Of a DNA stretch of 10,952 bases, positions 1-7,392 are shown in pieces (position 1 is the first letter of the stretch; the number at the start of each line of letters is the position of its first letter). A model generated the notes under the pieces. That model was not told the DNA's origin. It made no database searches and saw nothing but the letters and a program-made list of their open reading frames with translations. Source of the DNA: Pseudolysobacter sp. (GTDB taxonomy: Bacteria > Pseudomonadota > Gammaproteobacteria > Xanthomonadales > Rhodanobacteraceae); assembly GCA_025351985.1 (NCBI GenBank), contig JANXUW010000739.1, positions 1 through 10,952 of the forward strand, read 5' to 3'. A program made the translations under genes and the position numbers.

Positions 1-281
1 AACTCCTGCGAGAAACCATCGGTGACCGACAATAAAATGCTGTACGCACGATTCAGCCACGCCCATTTGAAGAACGGGTTGTGGATGAAGTTGTGGCTGG
101 TGCCATTGATGCTCCACGAAATGCTGATCGAATAAATCAGCCCAAGCACGATGAATACCGGCCAAGACAAGCCATGGAAATCGAAAAAGATGAACGCGAG
201 AAACACCGCGTGCGCGATCCCGAGAAAAGCCGGATAGGCATCCCAGGCGGTGTAGGCAAAAAAGGCTTTGCGAGTGGACAT
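1..281 (-). CDS. Membrane fatty acid desaturase, N-terminal part (cut by the left edge)
   Basis: The leftward frame is open from an ATG at 281 to the window edge and gives 93 residues. They show two hydrophobic segments (about residues 17-34 and 41-57) and then NGTSHNFIHNPFF, in which H63 and H67 form an HxxxH box. A first His box straight after a membrane helix is typical of the di-iron membrane fatty acid desaturase/hydroxylase superfamily. These enzymes act on acyl chains in the inner membrane. The other His boxes would lie beyond the edge, so substrate and position specificity cannot be judged. No strong Shine-Dalgarno precedes the ATG, so the start is moderately sure. A TATCAT hexamer reading leftward (333-338) could be its -10 element. 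The gene is divergent from the phosphatase-aminotransferase pair, which suggests shared control. A related hydroxylase is the main alternative. Confidence 0.8.
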   Translation of the reverse strand, partial: MSTRKAFFAYTAWDAYPAFLGIAHAVFLAFIFFDFHGLSWPVFIVLGLIYSISISWSINGTSHNFIHNPFFKWAWLNRAYSILLSVTDGFSQE

Positions 282-511
282 GGCGGCAACACTGCGATCA
301 GGAAAGGAAAACGCCAATGCGGCGCAACCGTCATGATAAACCGGACAACCTTTGATCGGCCTCAAATGCGCCAGCCACGCAAAATTTTCTGATGCGTTCG
401 GCGGGCTTGGCGAGCCAGCCTGAACCCAAGCCGCTTGTTGCCGTGCCTTGCGCACATGGCAAAAGCAAATCAAAAGGTTGAAAGCCTAGACTGCGCGGAC
501 TTTTGCCGTGG

Positions 512-517
512 AAAGGA
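512..517 (+). promoter_or_regulatory. Ribosome binding site choosing the GTG start at 525
   Basis: AAAGGA ends 7 nt before the GTG at 525. The same frame is open further upstream, with a TTG at 435 and an ATG at 456, but those codons lack a comparable site and would add some 23-30 residues ahead of the conserved DFDGT motif, which normally sits near the N-terminus in this family. Confidence 0.65.
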
Positions 518-524
518 CTGCACC

Positions 525-1232
525 GTGCTCGACTGGAACATCCTCTGCGATTTCGACGGAACCATCGCACTCAAAGATATTACCGACTCGCTGCTCGAAC
601 GTTTTGCGCGTCCGGGTTGGGAAACGCTGGAGAGCGCATGGCGCTCCGGCAAGCTCGGTTCGCGCGAATGCATGGGCGGCCAAGTCGCCTTGCTCGACGC
701 GAGTCAGGAAGAAATCGATGCGCACCTGGCGAGCATGGAAATCGATCCGGCGTTCCCGGCGTTCGTCGCCGCGGCCAAGACTGCGGGCATTTCGATCACC
801 ATCGTCAGCGACGGTCTCGATTACGCGATCAGCAAGATTCTTGCGCGCTACGACCTCGCCGACCTGCCGATCATCGCCAATCATTTCGAGCCGGAAGGCG
901 CGCGCGAATGGTCGCTGAAATTTCCGTATTCGAGTCCGAGCTGTTCGGTGTCGAGTGGCAACTGCAAGTGCGCCTGCGTCAGCCGCGCGCGCAAACCGCC
1001 GCACAATATTCTGCTGATCGGTGATGGCGCTTCGGACTTCTGCGCTGCCGACGCGGTCGATCATGTGTTCGCCAAGGCGCGCCTGATCGATCACTGCACC
1101 TCGGCCGGCATTCCGCACACGCCGATCGCCGGTTTCGCCGAAGCGCTGGCGTTGCTGCCCGCGCTGATCGCCGGTCGCCTGACCAAGTTTTCTTCTCTCA
1201 ATGTAGTCCAGGATATTTCTTCCAATGCGTGA
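525..1232 (+). CDS. MtnX-like HAD-IB family phosphatase
   Basis: The protein is 235 aa from the GTG start. It carries the full set of haloacid dehalogenase motifs: DFDGT with nucleophile D9 and acid/base D11, motif II Ser in IVSDGLDY (S95), a Lys in the Cys-rich stretch GNCKCAC (K148), and IGDGASDFCAA with the Mg2+-binding Asp pair D167 and D171. The long cap after motif I and the size fit the HAD-IB (SerB/MtnX-like) group, which removes phosphate from small metabolites in the cytoplasm. True MtnX acts in methionine salvage, but no other salvage gene is here, so a different phosphorylated intermediate is likely. Its stop codon overlaps the start of the aminotransferase gene by 8 nt, implying translational coupling and a shared pathway. 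The Cys cluster around residues 140-151 might bind a metal, but this is only a suggestion. Confidence 0.82.
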   Translation: MLDWNILCDFDGTIALKDITDSLLERFARPGWETLESAWRSGKLGSRECMGGQVALLDASQEEIDAHLASMEIDPAFPAFVAAAKTAGISITIVSDGLDYAISKILARYDLADLPIIANHFEPEGAREWSLKFPYSSPSCSVSSGNCKCACVSRARKPPHNILLIGDGASDFCAADAVDHVFAKARLIDHCTSAGIPHTPIAGFAEALALLPALIAGRLTKFSSLNVVQDISSNA

Positions 1233-2595
1233 TTCCGAGCTTCTGGCCGACGAGGCCAAATACTGTTCCTTCGGCGATACCGTTCATTATTCCGATCCGC
1301 CGAAAATCTTCACGCGCGCCGAAGGCAGCTATCTCTACGACAGCGCCGGCACCGAATTTCTCGACCTGCAGATGTGGTATTCGGCGGTCAATTTCGGTTA
1401 TTCGAACGAGCGCCTGAACAACGTCCTTAAGAAGCAGATCGATATCCTGCCGCAGGTCGCCAGCCAGTATCTGCATCCGACCAAGATCGAGCTGGCCAAG
1501 ATCGTGGCCGAAGACGCGAAGAAAAAATGGGGTCTCGATGGCCGCGTGCATTTCAACGTCGGCGGTTCGCAGTCGGTCGAGGACTCGCTGAAAATCGTGC
1601 GCAATGCGAAAGGCGGCAAGAGCCTGATGTTCGCGTTCGAGGGCGGTTACCACGGACGCACGCTTGGTGCCTCGGCAATTACGTCGTCGTATCGTTATCG
1701 CCGTCGTTACGGCCATTTCGATCGCGCCCAGTTCATCGAATTTCCGTATCACTTCCGCGGCCCGAAAGGCATGTCGAAAGAAGAATACGGCGAGTTCTGC
1801 GTCGCCAAGTTCGAGCGCCTGTTCGAGACCGAATACAACGGCGTGTGGGATCCGAAAGCCGGCCAGTGCGAATACGCCGCGTTCTACGTCGAGCCGATCC
1901 AGGGCACGGGCGGTTATGTCATTCCGCCGCCGAATTTCTTCAAGGGCCTGAAGCGCGTGCTCGACAAGTTCGGCATCCTAATGGTGGTCGATGAAATCCA
2001 GATGGGTTTCTTCCGCACCGGCAAGCTGTGGTCGATCGAACATTTCGGTGTGACACCGGACGTGCTCGTGTTCGGCAAGGCGCTGACCAACGGCCTGAAT
2101 CCGCTCGCCGGCATCTGGGCACGCGAAGAATTGATCAATCCCACCGTGTTCCCGCCGGGCTCGACGCACTCCACATTCGCATCCAATCCGCTCGGCACCG
2201 CGGTGGGCCTGGAAACGATGAAGATGCTGGCCGAAACCGATTACGAAGCGATGGTCATGGCGAAGGGCGCGCATTTCCTCGCGGGCCTGCAAGACCTGCA
2301 GAAACGCCACAAGGAAATCGGTGACGTCGATGGTCTGGGTCTCGCGTTGCGCGGCGAAATCTGCGAAGCCGATGGTTTCACGCCGAACAAGAAGTTGCTC
2401 GACAAGATGGCCGATCTCGGCCTGGCCGGCGAGCTCGAACACAACGGCAAGAAGATGGGCCTCGTGCTCGATGTCGGCGGTTATTACAAGAACGTCATCA
2501 CGTTCGCGCCGTCGCTGCATATCAGCACGGAAGAAATCGATCTCGGCATCGCGCTGCTCGATCAGCTGCTGACCAAGGCGAAGAAGCTGGTGTGA
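1225..2595 (+). CDS. Class III PLP-dependent aminotransferase
   Basis: This 456-aa protein has the length and layout of fold-type I class III transaminases. Visible are a phosphate-binding region around GGSQSVEDS (113-121), the PLP-stacking motif GGYHGRTLGAS (140-150), YVEPIQG with E223, VVDEIQMGFFRTG with D256 that contacts the pyridine nitrogen, the Schiff-base lysine K285 in FGKALTNGLNPLAG, and THSTFASNPL (314-323) contacting the phosphate of the other subunit. It moves an amino group between an amine or amino acid and a keto acid or aldehyde in the cytoplasm. The C-terminal motif reads TFAPSLHIS where many relatives have a PPLxI motif, so it does not fall obviously into GABA, ornithine, DABA or acetylornithine transaminases. 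The ATG lies inside the end of the phosphatase gene (ATGCGTGA). AGGA at 1210-1213 is a somewhat distant ribosome site. The substrate is unknown. Confidence 0.9.
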   Translation: MRDSELLADEAKYCSFGDTVHYSDPPKIFTRAEGSYLYDSAGTEFLDLQMWYSAVNFGYSNERLNNVLKKQIDILPQVASQYLHPTKIELAKIVAEDAKKKWGLDGRVHFNVGGSQSVEDSLKIVRNAKGGKSLMFAFEGGYHGRTLGASAITSSYRYRRRYGHFDRAQFIEFPYHFRGPKGMSKEEYGEFCVAKFERLFETEYNGVWDPKAGQCEYAAFYVEPIQGTGGYVIPPPNFFKGLKRVLDKFGILMVVDEIQMGFFRTGKLWSIEHFGVTPDVLVFGKALTNGLNPLAGIWAREELINPTVFPPGSTHSTFASNPLGTAVGLETMKMLAETDYEAMVMAKGAHFLAGLQDLQKRHKEIGDVDGLGLALRGEICEADGFTPNKKLLDKMADLGLAGELEHNGKKMGLVLDVGGYYKNVITFAPSLHISTEEIDLGIALLDQLLTKAKKLV

Positions 2596-2611
2596 TGCAG
2601 CTTTGACAATC

Positions 2612-2645
2612 CGCGCTGCCAGTCGTGTTATCGACCGGCAGCGCG
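2612..2645 (+). terminator. Stem-loop after the aminotransferase gene, probable terminator
   Basis: CGCGCTGCC (2612-2620) is perfectly complementary to GGCAGCGCG (2637-2645). After one A/C mismatch, GTCG (2622-2625) pairs with CGAC (2632-2635), leaving the six-base loop TGTTAT. It starts 16 nt after the aminotransferase stop and lies between two genes that converge. Only a short T-tract (TGATTT) follows, so intrinsic termination is likely but may be weak. The symmetric stem could also serve leftward transcripts from hicAB. Confidence 0.6.
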
Positions 2646-2689
2646 TGATTTCGTAAGGCTCCAGCTTCCTGTTGCGATACTTAGGAGTC

Positions 2690-3022
2690 TCAGGCGGCGA
2701 TTTCGTGCTGAATCGCGCGCTCGACAAACTGGTTCAAGCTGATCCCATTGGCCGCAGCCAATTCAACGGCACGCGCATGTAGTTCGGGATCGATGCGCGC
2801 ATTGAATTTTCCCGAGAAGGATTTAAAGGGCTCCATTCCCTTCTCTTCGCACATTTCGAGATAGATCCTGAGCGAAATCTTGCCCTCGGCGCGAAGCGAA
2901 CGAATTGTGGTGGCATAAAAATCGGCACCACCACTCAAACCGAGAAATTCACCTCGAAACATATCGATCTCGGGATCGTAATTTATAACGGCCCTTTGGC
3001 CTTCGATAGTCATGATATTCAT
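2690..3022 (-). CDS. hicB: HicB-family antitoxin with ribbon-helix-helix C-terminus
   Basis: The 110-aa protein begins with a partial HicB fold (MNIMTIEGQRAVINYDPE, then EFLGLSGGADFYATTI) and ends with an Arc-like ribbon-helix-helix domain, GKFNARIDPELHARAV then ISLNQFVERAIQHEI (about residues 70-108). In this family the N-terminal part masks the HicA toxin, and the RHH dimer binds the operator and represses the operon. The start at 3022 is set by a GGAG at 3030-3033 seven nt upstream and by the ATGA overlap with the hicA stop; an in-frame codon at 3049 is less likely. The gene follows the toxin, the usual order. Its base composition is more AT-rich than that of the flanking genes, which fits acquisition by transfer. 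Confidence 0.9.
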   Translation of the reverse strand: MNIMTIEGQRAVINYDPEIDMFRGEFLGLSGGADFYATTIRSLRAEGKISLRIYLEMCEEKGMEPFKSFSGKFNARIDPELHARAVELAAANGISLNQFVERAIQHEIAA

Positions 3023-3273
3023 GGTTTCACTCCATTGGATTCCAGCCATTTGCGGATGTTTGCAATTGCACCTTTATCGGTATCAGGAGAAGGATGCGGA
3101 CGATGAAAAACCCGCGCATCGCCGAATAGTTCGACGCCTACGCGCGACCCTTCCCGCTCGCTGATTTCTGCACCCAAGGCAACCAACAGCGCTTCAATAT
3201 CCTGCCATTGTATGTTCGCCGAAGCCGGATGGATGAAGATGGCATTCAGCGTCTTTGCGTGTTTCCGCTTCAT
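3019..3273 (-). CDS. hicA: HicA-family mRNA interferase toxin
   Basis: The 84-aa protein starts MKRKHAKTLNAIFIHPASAN and continues with WQDIEALLVALGAEIS, EREGSRVGVELFG, FHRPHPSPDTDKG and a C-terminal IRKWLESNGVKP. This is the small double-stranded-RNA-binding-like fold of HicA toxins, which cut mRNA and stop translation until HicB binds them. Classical HicA proteins have a catalytic His in a GSHH-type motif; here the equivalent place reads GSR, as in a common proteobacterial subfamily with the FHRPHP motif, so the catalytic residue may lie elsewhere, perhaps in FHRPHP. ATG 3273 is preferred over an in-frame TTG at 3291, which would fall inside the upstream palindrome. No good Shine-Dalgarno precedes the ATG, which would keep toxin synthesis low relative to antitoxin. 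Confidence 0.9.
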   Translation of the reverse strand: MKRKHAKTLNAIFIHPASANIQWQDIEALLVALGAEISEREGSRVGVELFGDARVFHRPHPSPDTDKGAIANIRKWLESNGVKP

Positions 3274-3279
3274 GTACCG

Positions 3280-3302
3280 ATGGTACTGCAATCCAGTACC
3301 AT
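3280..3302. promoter_or_regulatory. Perfect 9-bp inverted repeat, likely HicB operator
   Basis: ATGGTACTG (3280-3288) and CAGTACCAT (3294-3302) are exact reverse complements around a 5-bp centre. The element ends 6 bp before the hicA ATG. A further half-like GTACC (3274-3278) faces GGTAC (3282-3286), giving a possible third half-site. Ribbon-helix-helix antitoxins bind such repeats, so HicB autorepression is the natural reading. In RNA the same repeat could form a hairpin over the toxin translation start, but only if the transcript begins far enough upstream. Confidence 0.7.
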
Positions 3303-3342
3303 TTCAAAGAGTGCTGTAATCGATCCAAAGACTAGAAGGCGA

Positions 3343-4437
3343 TTATTTCGACTTGGTCTTGCTCGTCTTCGGCTTGGCCGGCTCGCTGTAACGCGCGAAT
3401 CCCGGAATGCGTTCCAGCACCCAGCGTAGCGGATTTTCGACCCACGCGCGCGTGACGAAATCCTCGTGTTTGGTATCGGGATCGGTGCTGAGGATGGTCA
3501 CGCCGCCTTGTGAAAAATTCTTCGGTGGCACGGTCTTGTAGCGCACGTTCGCTTCTTTCAATTCCTGCATCAGCGCTTCGTTGCCTTCGCGGCTGGACTC
3601 GGTGTACGCGCTGAGAAAAAACGTCGGCCAGCGCATCTGCTCGACCCAACTTGTGAACTTGTCGATATTGCCGTACATCGCATCAAGCATCACCACGCCG
3701 CGCAAACGCCGGCCCGCGCCGCCGATCGCCAGTGACCACGCCGCCGGCAGATAACCGCCGCTGTAGGCGACCAGCACGACGGGCATTTGCGAGATGCGCG
3801 ACTCGGCGCGTTTGTCGCCGTACAGTTCCACCAGACGCACACCGGCCTCGCCGATGAATTCGATGAATCCACGGCGCTGCCAGAAACGTCCGGCGCTCGA
3901 ATCGGCGGCATCGATTGCGAATTGCGGCGCGACCAAAACCGCGTTTGCACCGGATCTGGCGAGCTGCTCGACCACTTGCTGGCGCTCGATCACATCGCGC
4001 GTCAGCAACGCGCCGTTGCCGTGAAAAAACACCACCATGAGTGCGGGTTTGCGGATGTCGAATCCGGCCGGCATGTACAACAGCACGCGGCTATCGCGAT
4101 AGATCGCATCTTCCCAATGCACGCCGTCGCGCGCGGTGTGGCCGGTGCGATTGCCTTCACTGGTATCGAGAAAATGCTTGCCGGAATCCGGGATCAGACC
4201 GCGATACGGAAACGGTGCGGTCTTGAAATTGACAAGCGCGAGTTTCGCTGCAGGCAATGCTGCGAGCGGCTTTTTCGCCGCATTTGTCGGCACGGTTTTC
4301 GCAGCGGTCGATGGCGCGGTTTTGGCGATCGGTTGCGCGGCCAAAACCACGCCTGACAGCAACGTCATAACCAACAGCGCCGCGCAGGATTTCAGCAGCG
4401 ACAAACCGCGTGGCAATCGTTGCGACGGCGTCGGCAT
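3343..4437 (-). CDS. Secreted alpha/beta-hydrolase-fold protein
   Basis: The 364-aa precursor has a basic N-terminus, a hydrophobic core (about residues 18-32) and an Ala-rich cleavage region near VVLAAQ, so it is probably exported by Sec. An Ala/Lys/Pro/Thr-rich linker (35-66) precedes the catalytic domain. VVFFHGNGALL (135-145) looks like the oxyanion strand-loop, and VAYSGGYL (223-230) is a nucleophile elbow with S226. D252 in VVMLDAMYG and H324 in TKHEDFV are candidate triad members. It is therefore likely an esterase, lipase or similar hydrolase in the periplasm or at the surface; the substrate is unknown. A Lys/Thr/Ser-rich tail (353-364) follows. Its ATG lies 6 nt after the stop of the membrane methyltransferase-like gene, so the two share a transcript. 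A structural family member lacking activity is possible. Confidence 0.8.
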   Translation of the reverse strand: MPTPSQRLPRGLSLLKSCAALLVMTLLSGVVLAAQPIAKTAPSTAAKTVPTNAAKKPLAALPAAKLALVNFKTAPFPYRGLIPDSGKHFLDTSEGNRTGHTARDGVHWEDAIYRDSRVLLYMPAGFDIRKPALMVVFFHGNGALLTRDVIERQQVVEQLARSGANAVLVAPQFAIDAADSSAGRFWQRRGFIEFIGEAGVRLVELYGDKRAESRISQMPVVLVAYSGGYLPAAWSLAIGGAGRRLRGVVMLDAMYGNIDKFTSWVEQMRWPTFFLSAYTESSREGNEALMQELKEANVRYKTVPPKNFSQGGVTILSTDPDTKHEDFVTRAWVENPLRWVLERIPGFARYSEPAKPKTSKTKSK

Positions 4438-4443
4438 GTTGCG

Positions 4444-7119
4444 TTATCCCGCGGCTTTTTTCAGCGGCAGGAAGATCGCGAAAAACGCCGGAATCGCGAG
4501 CAGATACGCACCGCCACTGACCTGCAAACACGCGGCCAAACCGAACGAGGTCGCGATGATCGGCACCGCCGCCGCGCCGACTACCGAGAACGAGCCGTTG
4601 ATGCCCCACGCCCACAGGAACATTGCGTCCTTGCCGAGGCGCCCGAGCCAGGTCATCGCGATCGACATCGGGAAACCCATGAGGAATGCGGGCGGCGCAA
4701 TCAATGCAAACGAGAACAACAGACGTAACGCATAAGGCAGGCTGCCGAGGCGATCGAGCACCGGATCGAGCAGGAAACTGTAGGCGATCAACAGCGCTGC
4801 AATCGCGACGAAGATGCGCGGCATGACGGTACGTGCCCGTTCCATGTAGCGCTCCGAAACCAGACTACCAAGCCCAGAGAAGACCAGCATGCCAGTGATC
4901 AGGATCGATGCGGAAATGGTCGGATTGCTGAGCGCCAATACGAACTTTGCGATCAGTGAAACTTCAACCACGATATAACCGAGACCGAGGCACGCAAAAT
5001 ACAGGATGGTGCGGAACTGGCCCGGATAACGGCTGAAAATCGTACGCCAGCCGAACGCGACCGGGAACGCGATCAGCACGATCGCCGCGAGCAGCGCGAT
5101 GCCGAACGTCGCCCACACCAGCAGGTAACCCCACTCGTCCTGGAACAGTTCGAGGCGGTCGGTAACGCGCGTGAGATCGGCGGGTTTTACATACGCGGCG
5201 AAGTACGGATGGTTGTTGGTCAGCGGCCGCGCATCGAATACGTAACGATGCGCGATGTCGTCCCAGCCGCCGTGGATCAGGCTGCTCCACGCGAGTTGCG
5301 CGAGCGTAGTCGCGGGCAATTGCGTCGGCGCTGCGGTGGACGTTGTATCAGTCCCATCCAAGGGCGGCGCGGTCGGATCGGCCATCGGCTCGGCAGAACT
5401 GGGGCTCGCAGTTGTCCCAGCATCCGGCTCGGTCGGGCCAGCCGCTTTTACCGTGGCGTCCGCACCGAAGATGCCGGCTTCGTACGCATCAAGCGTCGCG
5501 GTCGTTTGCGTCGTATCGTAGACGAATCCGGGATAGGTGATTTCATCGAACGACATCGCATGCGAGTGCGCGTGCAACTTGGTCATGTCCTCGGCGCTGA
5601 AACCGCCGCGCTTGTACAACACCGTGGTGGTCGAGAGATAACTCGACACCGCATAAAAACGATCGTCGATCGCCGCGCCAGGCTCAAGACTGCGCGCCGC
5701 GTCGGCCATCGTCGCGTACAGCTTGAGGATGGATTTCGGCGGTTCTTCCTTGTTCCACAACGTTACCGACAACACGCCGCCCGGCGCCAGCGCGCGCATG
5801 TACGCGGTCATCGCTTCGCGTGTGTAGGCGTACTTTTCGACGATCGCAAAACCGCCGGGATTCGACAAGCCCGCCGAATCGGCGAGACTCAGATCGATCA
5901 CATCGAAACGCTGATCGGTATTCGCCAGAAACAAACGTCCGTCGTAATCGATCGCGGTGAGCTTGGGGTTGCCGAGTACATCGCCACTGAATTCGCGCAG
6001 GGTCTTGTCGTTGCGGAACGCCGCGAGAATCGCCGGATTGGATTCGGCCACGGTGACGTGCTTCGAATAACGCAGCGCGACTTCGGTCGAGATGCCGCCG
6101 CCGAACTGCACCACGAACGTGTTCGGATCGGACTTGATCTGGTACGGATAGACCATCGGCAGGTAGCGGAAATACGCGCTTTCCGCATCCGACAGATTGC
6201 GCATGATGCCGAACGGGCCTTCGCCGTCGATGTACATGCCGAGATAGGCATTGGCCGGCATCTCGGGCAGGTTGAACGCGGCGTTGTCGGAAAGTCCCGG
6301 CGCGAAATGCAGGTAGGAACTCGAATAGACTTCGAGGTAACCGAACGGCGATGCGTTCTCGTAGATGCGCTGGTTGTCCGGAAATTTGCGCGCGTAGGAA
6401 ACGCCCTTGTAATCCGACACCGCGAGCTTGGAAATGCCGAAATAATCCGGCAGGAAAATCTGCGTCGCGAAACACAGCAGCGCGACCACGGTCACGCCGA
6501 TCAGATTTTTCGTGCTGCGCTGATGCGCAAACCACATCAGGCTGCCGATCAGCCACAACAGCAGCGGCACGACGATCAAATCATCAGGCCGGAAAACATA
6601 CAAGGTCGCCAGCACGACGAGACCGCCGACACCGGCACCGGCGAGATCGGCGAAATACACGCGCCCGAAGATCGCCTTCATGCGCAGGAATACCGCGCCG
6701 AGGAAAAACGCGCCGCTCAGAAATGGCAACAGATAAAGCACGAAGTTCGCGAACAGCCGCCATTTCTGCAGCGGGTCGGAAACCAGGAAAATCGCGTTGA
6801 ACGGAATCTGCTGCGCAAGCAGGTTCGACGCGATGATGAGCGGCCCGAACAATAGCAACGCCACATTCGCCACACCGCGCCAATGTCGCTCGAACCATGC
6901 ATTGGCAGCGCACATCACCACGCTGGTGAGGCCGAAACCCATCATCGCCAGGCTCACCACCATCGAGCCGAAATGCGCCCAACTGCCGACGGCGAAGACA
7001 CGCATGATGACGATCTGCAGCGCGATGATCGCCGCCGATACCATCGCCACGGCGAGGTAAAAAAGCAGCGCGGGTTGTTCGTTGGCGCCGGTGCGCGGTG
7101 AAGATTTGCTGAGGGTCAT
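4444..7119 (-). CDS. Polytopic membrane protein with spermidine-synthase-like methyltransferase domain
   Basis: This 891-aa protein has an N-terminal block of about seven hydrophobic helices (about 18-220), then a soluble region with a Rossmann SAM-type fold, and a C-terminal membrane block (about 664-886). In the soluble part NTFVVQFGGGISTEVAL (333-349) is the glycine-rich motif I, VAESNP with E359 the acidic strand-2 end, and FDVIDLSL (405-412) motif-II-like. LGLGYIVVEVSLI and WAWGINGSFSVVG in the C-terminal helices are typical of the large bacterial membrane proteins usually annotated as spermidine-synthase-like or SAM-dependent methyltransferases. Whether it makes a polyamine, transfers methyl or aminopropyl groups, or only keeps the fold is unknown. 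A Pro/Thr/Ala/Asp-rich stretch (about 555-604) divides the soluble part. It is followed at once by the secreted hydrolase gene, suggesting a common envelope task. The start at 7119 lacks a strong ribosome site. Confidence 0.82.
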   Translation of the reverse strand: MTLSKSSPRTGANEQPALLFYLAVAMVSAAIIALQIVIMRVFAVGSWAHFGSMVVSLAMMGFGLTSVVMCAANAWFERHWRGVANVALLLFGPLIIASNLLAQQIPFNAIFLVSDPLQKWRLFANFVLYLLPFLSGAFFLGAVFLRMKAIFGRVYFADLAGAGVGGLVVLATLYVFRPDDLIVVPLLLWLIGSLMWFAHQRSTKNLIGVTVVALLCFATQIFLPDYFGISKLAVSDYKGVSYARKFPDNQRIYENASPFGYLEVYSSSYLHFAPGLSDNAAFNLPEMPANAYLGMYIDGEGPFGIMRNLSDAESAYFRYLPMVYPYQIKSDPNTFVVQFGGGISTEVALRYSKHVTVAESNPAILAAFRNDKTLREFSGDVLGNPKLTAIDYDGRLFLANTDQRFDVIDLSLADSAGLSNPGGFAIVEKYAYTREAMTAYMRALAPGGVLSVTLWNKEEPPKSILKLYATMADAARSLEPGAAIDDRFYAVSSYLSTTTVLYKRGGFSAEDMTKLHAHSHAMSFDEITYPGFVYDTTQTTATLDAYEAGIFGADATVKAAGPTEPDAGTTASPSSAEPMADPTAPPLDGTDTTSTAAPTQLPATTLAQLAWSSLIHGGWDDIAHRYVFDARPLTNNHPYFAAYVKPADLTRVTDRLELFQDEWGYLLVWATFGIALLAAIVLIAFPVAFGWRTIFSRYPGQFRTILYFACLGLGYIVVEVSLIAKFVLALSNPTISASILITGMLVFSGLGSLVSERYMERARTVMPRIFVAIAALLIAYSFLLDPVLDRLGSLPYALRLLFSFALIAPPAFLMGFPMSIAMTWLGRLGKDAMFLWAWGINGSFSVVGAAAVPIIATSFGLAACLQVSGGAYLLAIPAFFAIFLPLKKAAG

Positions 7120-7232
7120 CGAGTTTTACTTAACCTTGGGATTGCGCTGGCAACTTGAGCTGCCGAACCGGCTTGACGTAGCGTGACCAGCAACAGCGGC
7201 GCGCACCACATCCACGAACTATTGGAAACGAA

Positions 7233-7344
7233 GCCGTCATTCCAGCGAAGGCTGGAATCCATTTTGACTTTGCAGGCGCGCATCACCCCCGTACCTACAG
7301 GAGCAAGATCAAAATGGATCCCAGCCTGCGCTGGGATGACGGGC
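7233..7344. repeat. Imperfect inverted-repeat element (REP/MITE-like, VIPAQAGIH type)
   Basis: The left arm (7233-7267) and right arm (7309-7344) are about 35-bp imperfect inverted copies, both beginning with a GTCATNCCAGCG-type end and closing with CATTTTGA against TCAAAATG. About 41 bp separate them. Each arm holds its own perfect 8-bp hairpin with a 4-nt loop (7239-7258 and 7318-7337). The chance translation VIPAQAGIH is familiar from dispersed non-coding repeats in proteobacterial genomes. The element fills most of the gap between the Pcm-like gene and the membrane methyltransferase-like gene. RNA through it would fold strongly and could weaken or end read-through. No transposase is present. 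Confidence 0.8.
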
Positions 7345-7392
7345 AAAAAACGCAAATCGAAAAAATGTCGAGCGTAAAACGTGACGCCAGTA

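Noticed and set aside
486..1259. A 257-codon leftward frame over the phosphatase gene
   Set aside because: Arg-rich translation without domain features, whereas the opposite strand has complete HAD motifs and coupling to the aminotransferase gene.
1978..2727. A 249-codon leftward frame over the end of the aminotransferase gene
   Set aside because: It lies antisense to conserved PLP-enzyme sequence, including the lysine motif, and has no family features.
5209..6855. A 548-codon open frame on the + strand opposite the membrane methyltransferase-like gene
   Set aside because: Its translation is Arg/His-rich, lacks recognisable motifs and mirrors the GC-rich codon use of the real gene on the other strand, so it is a shadow frame.
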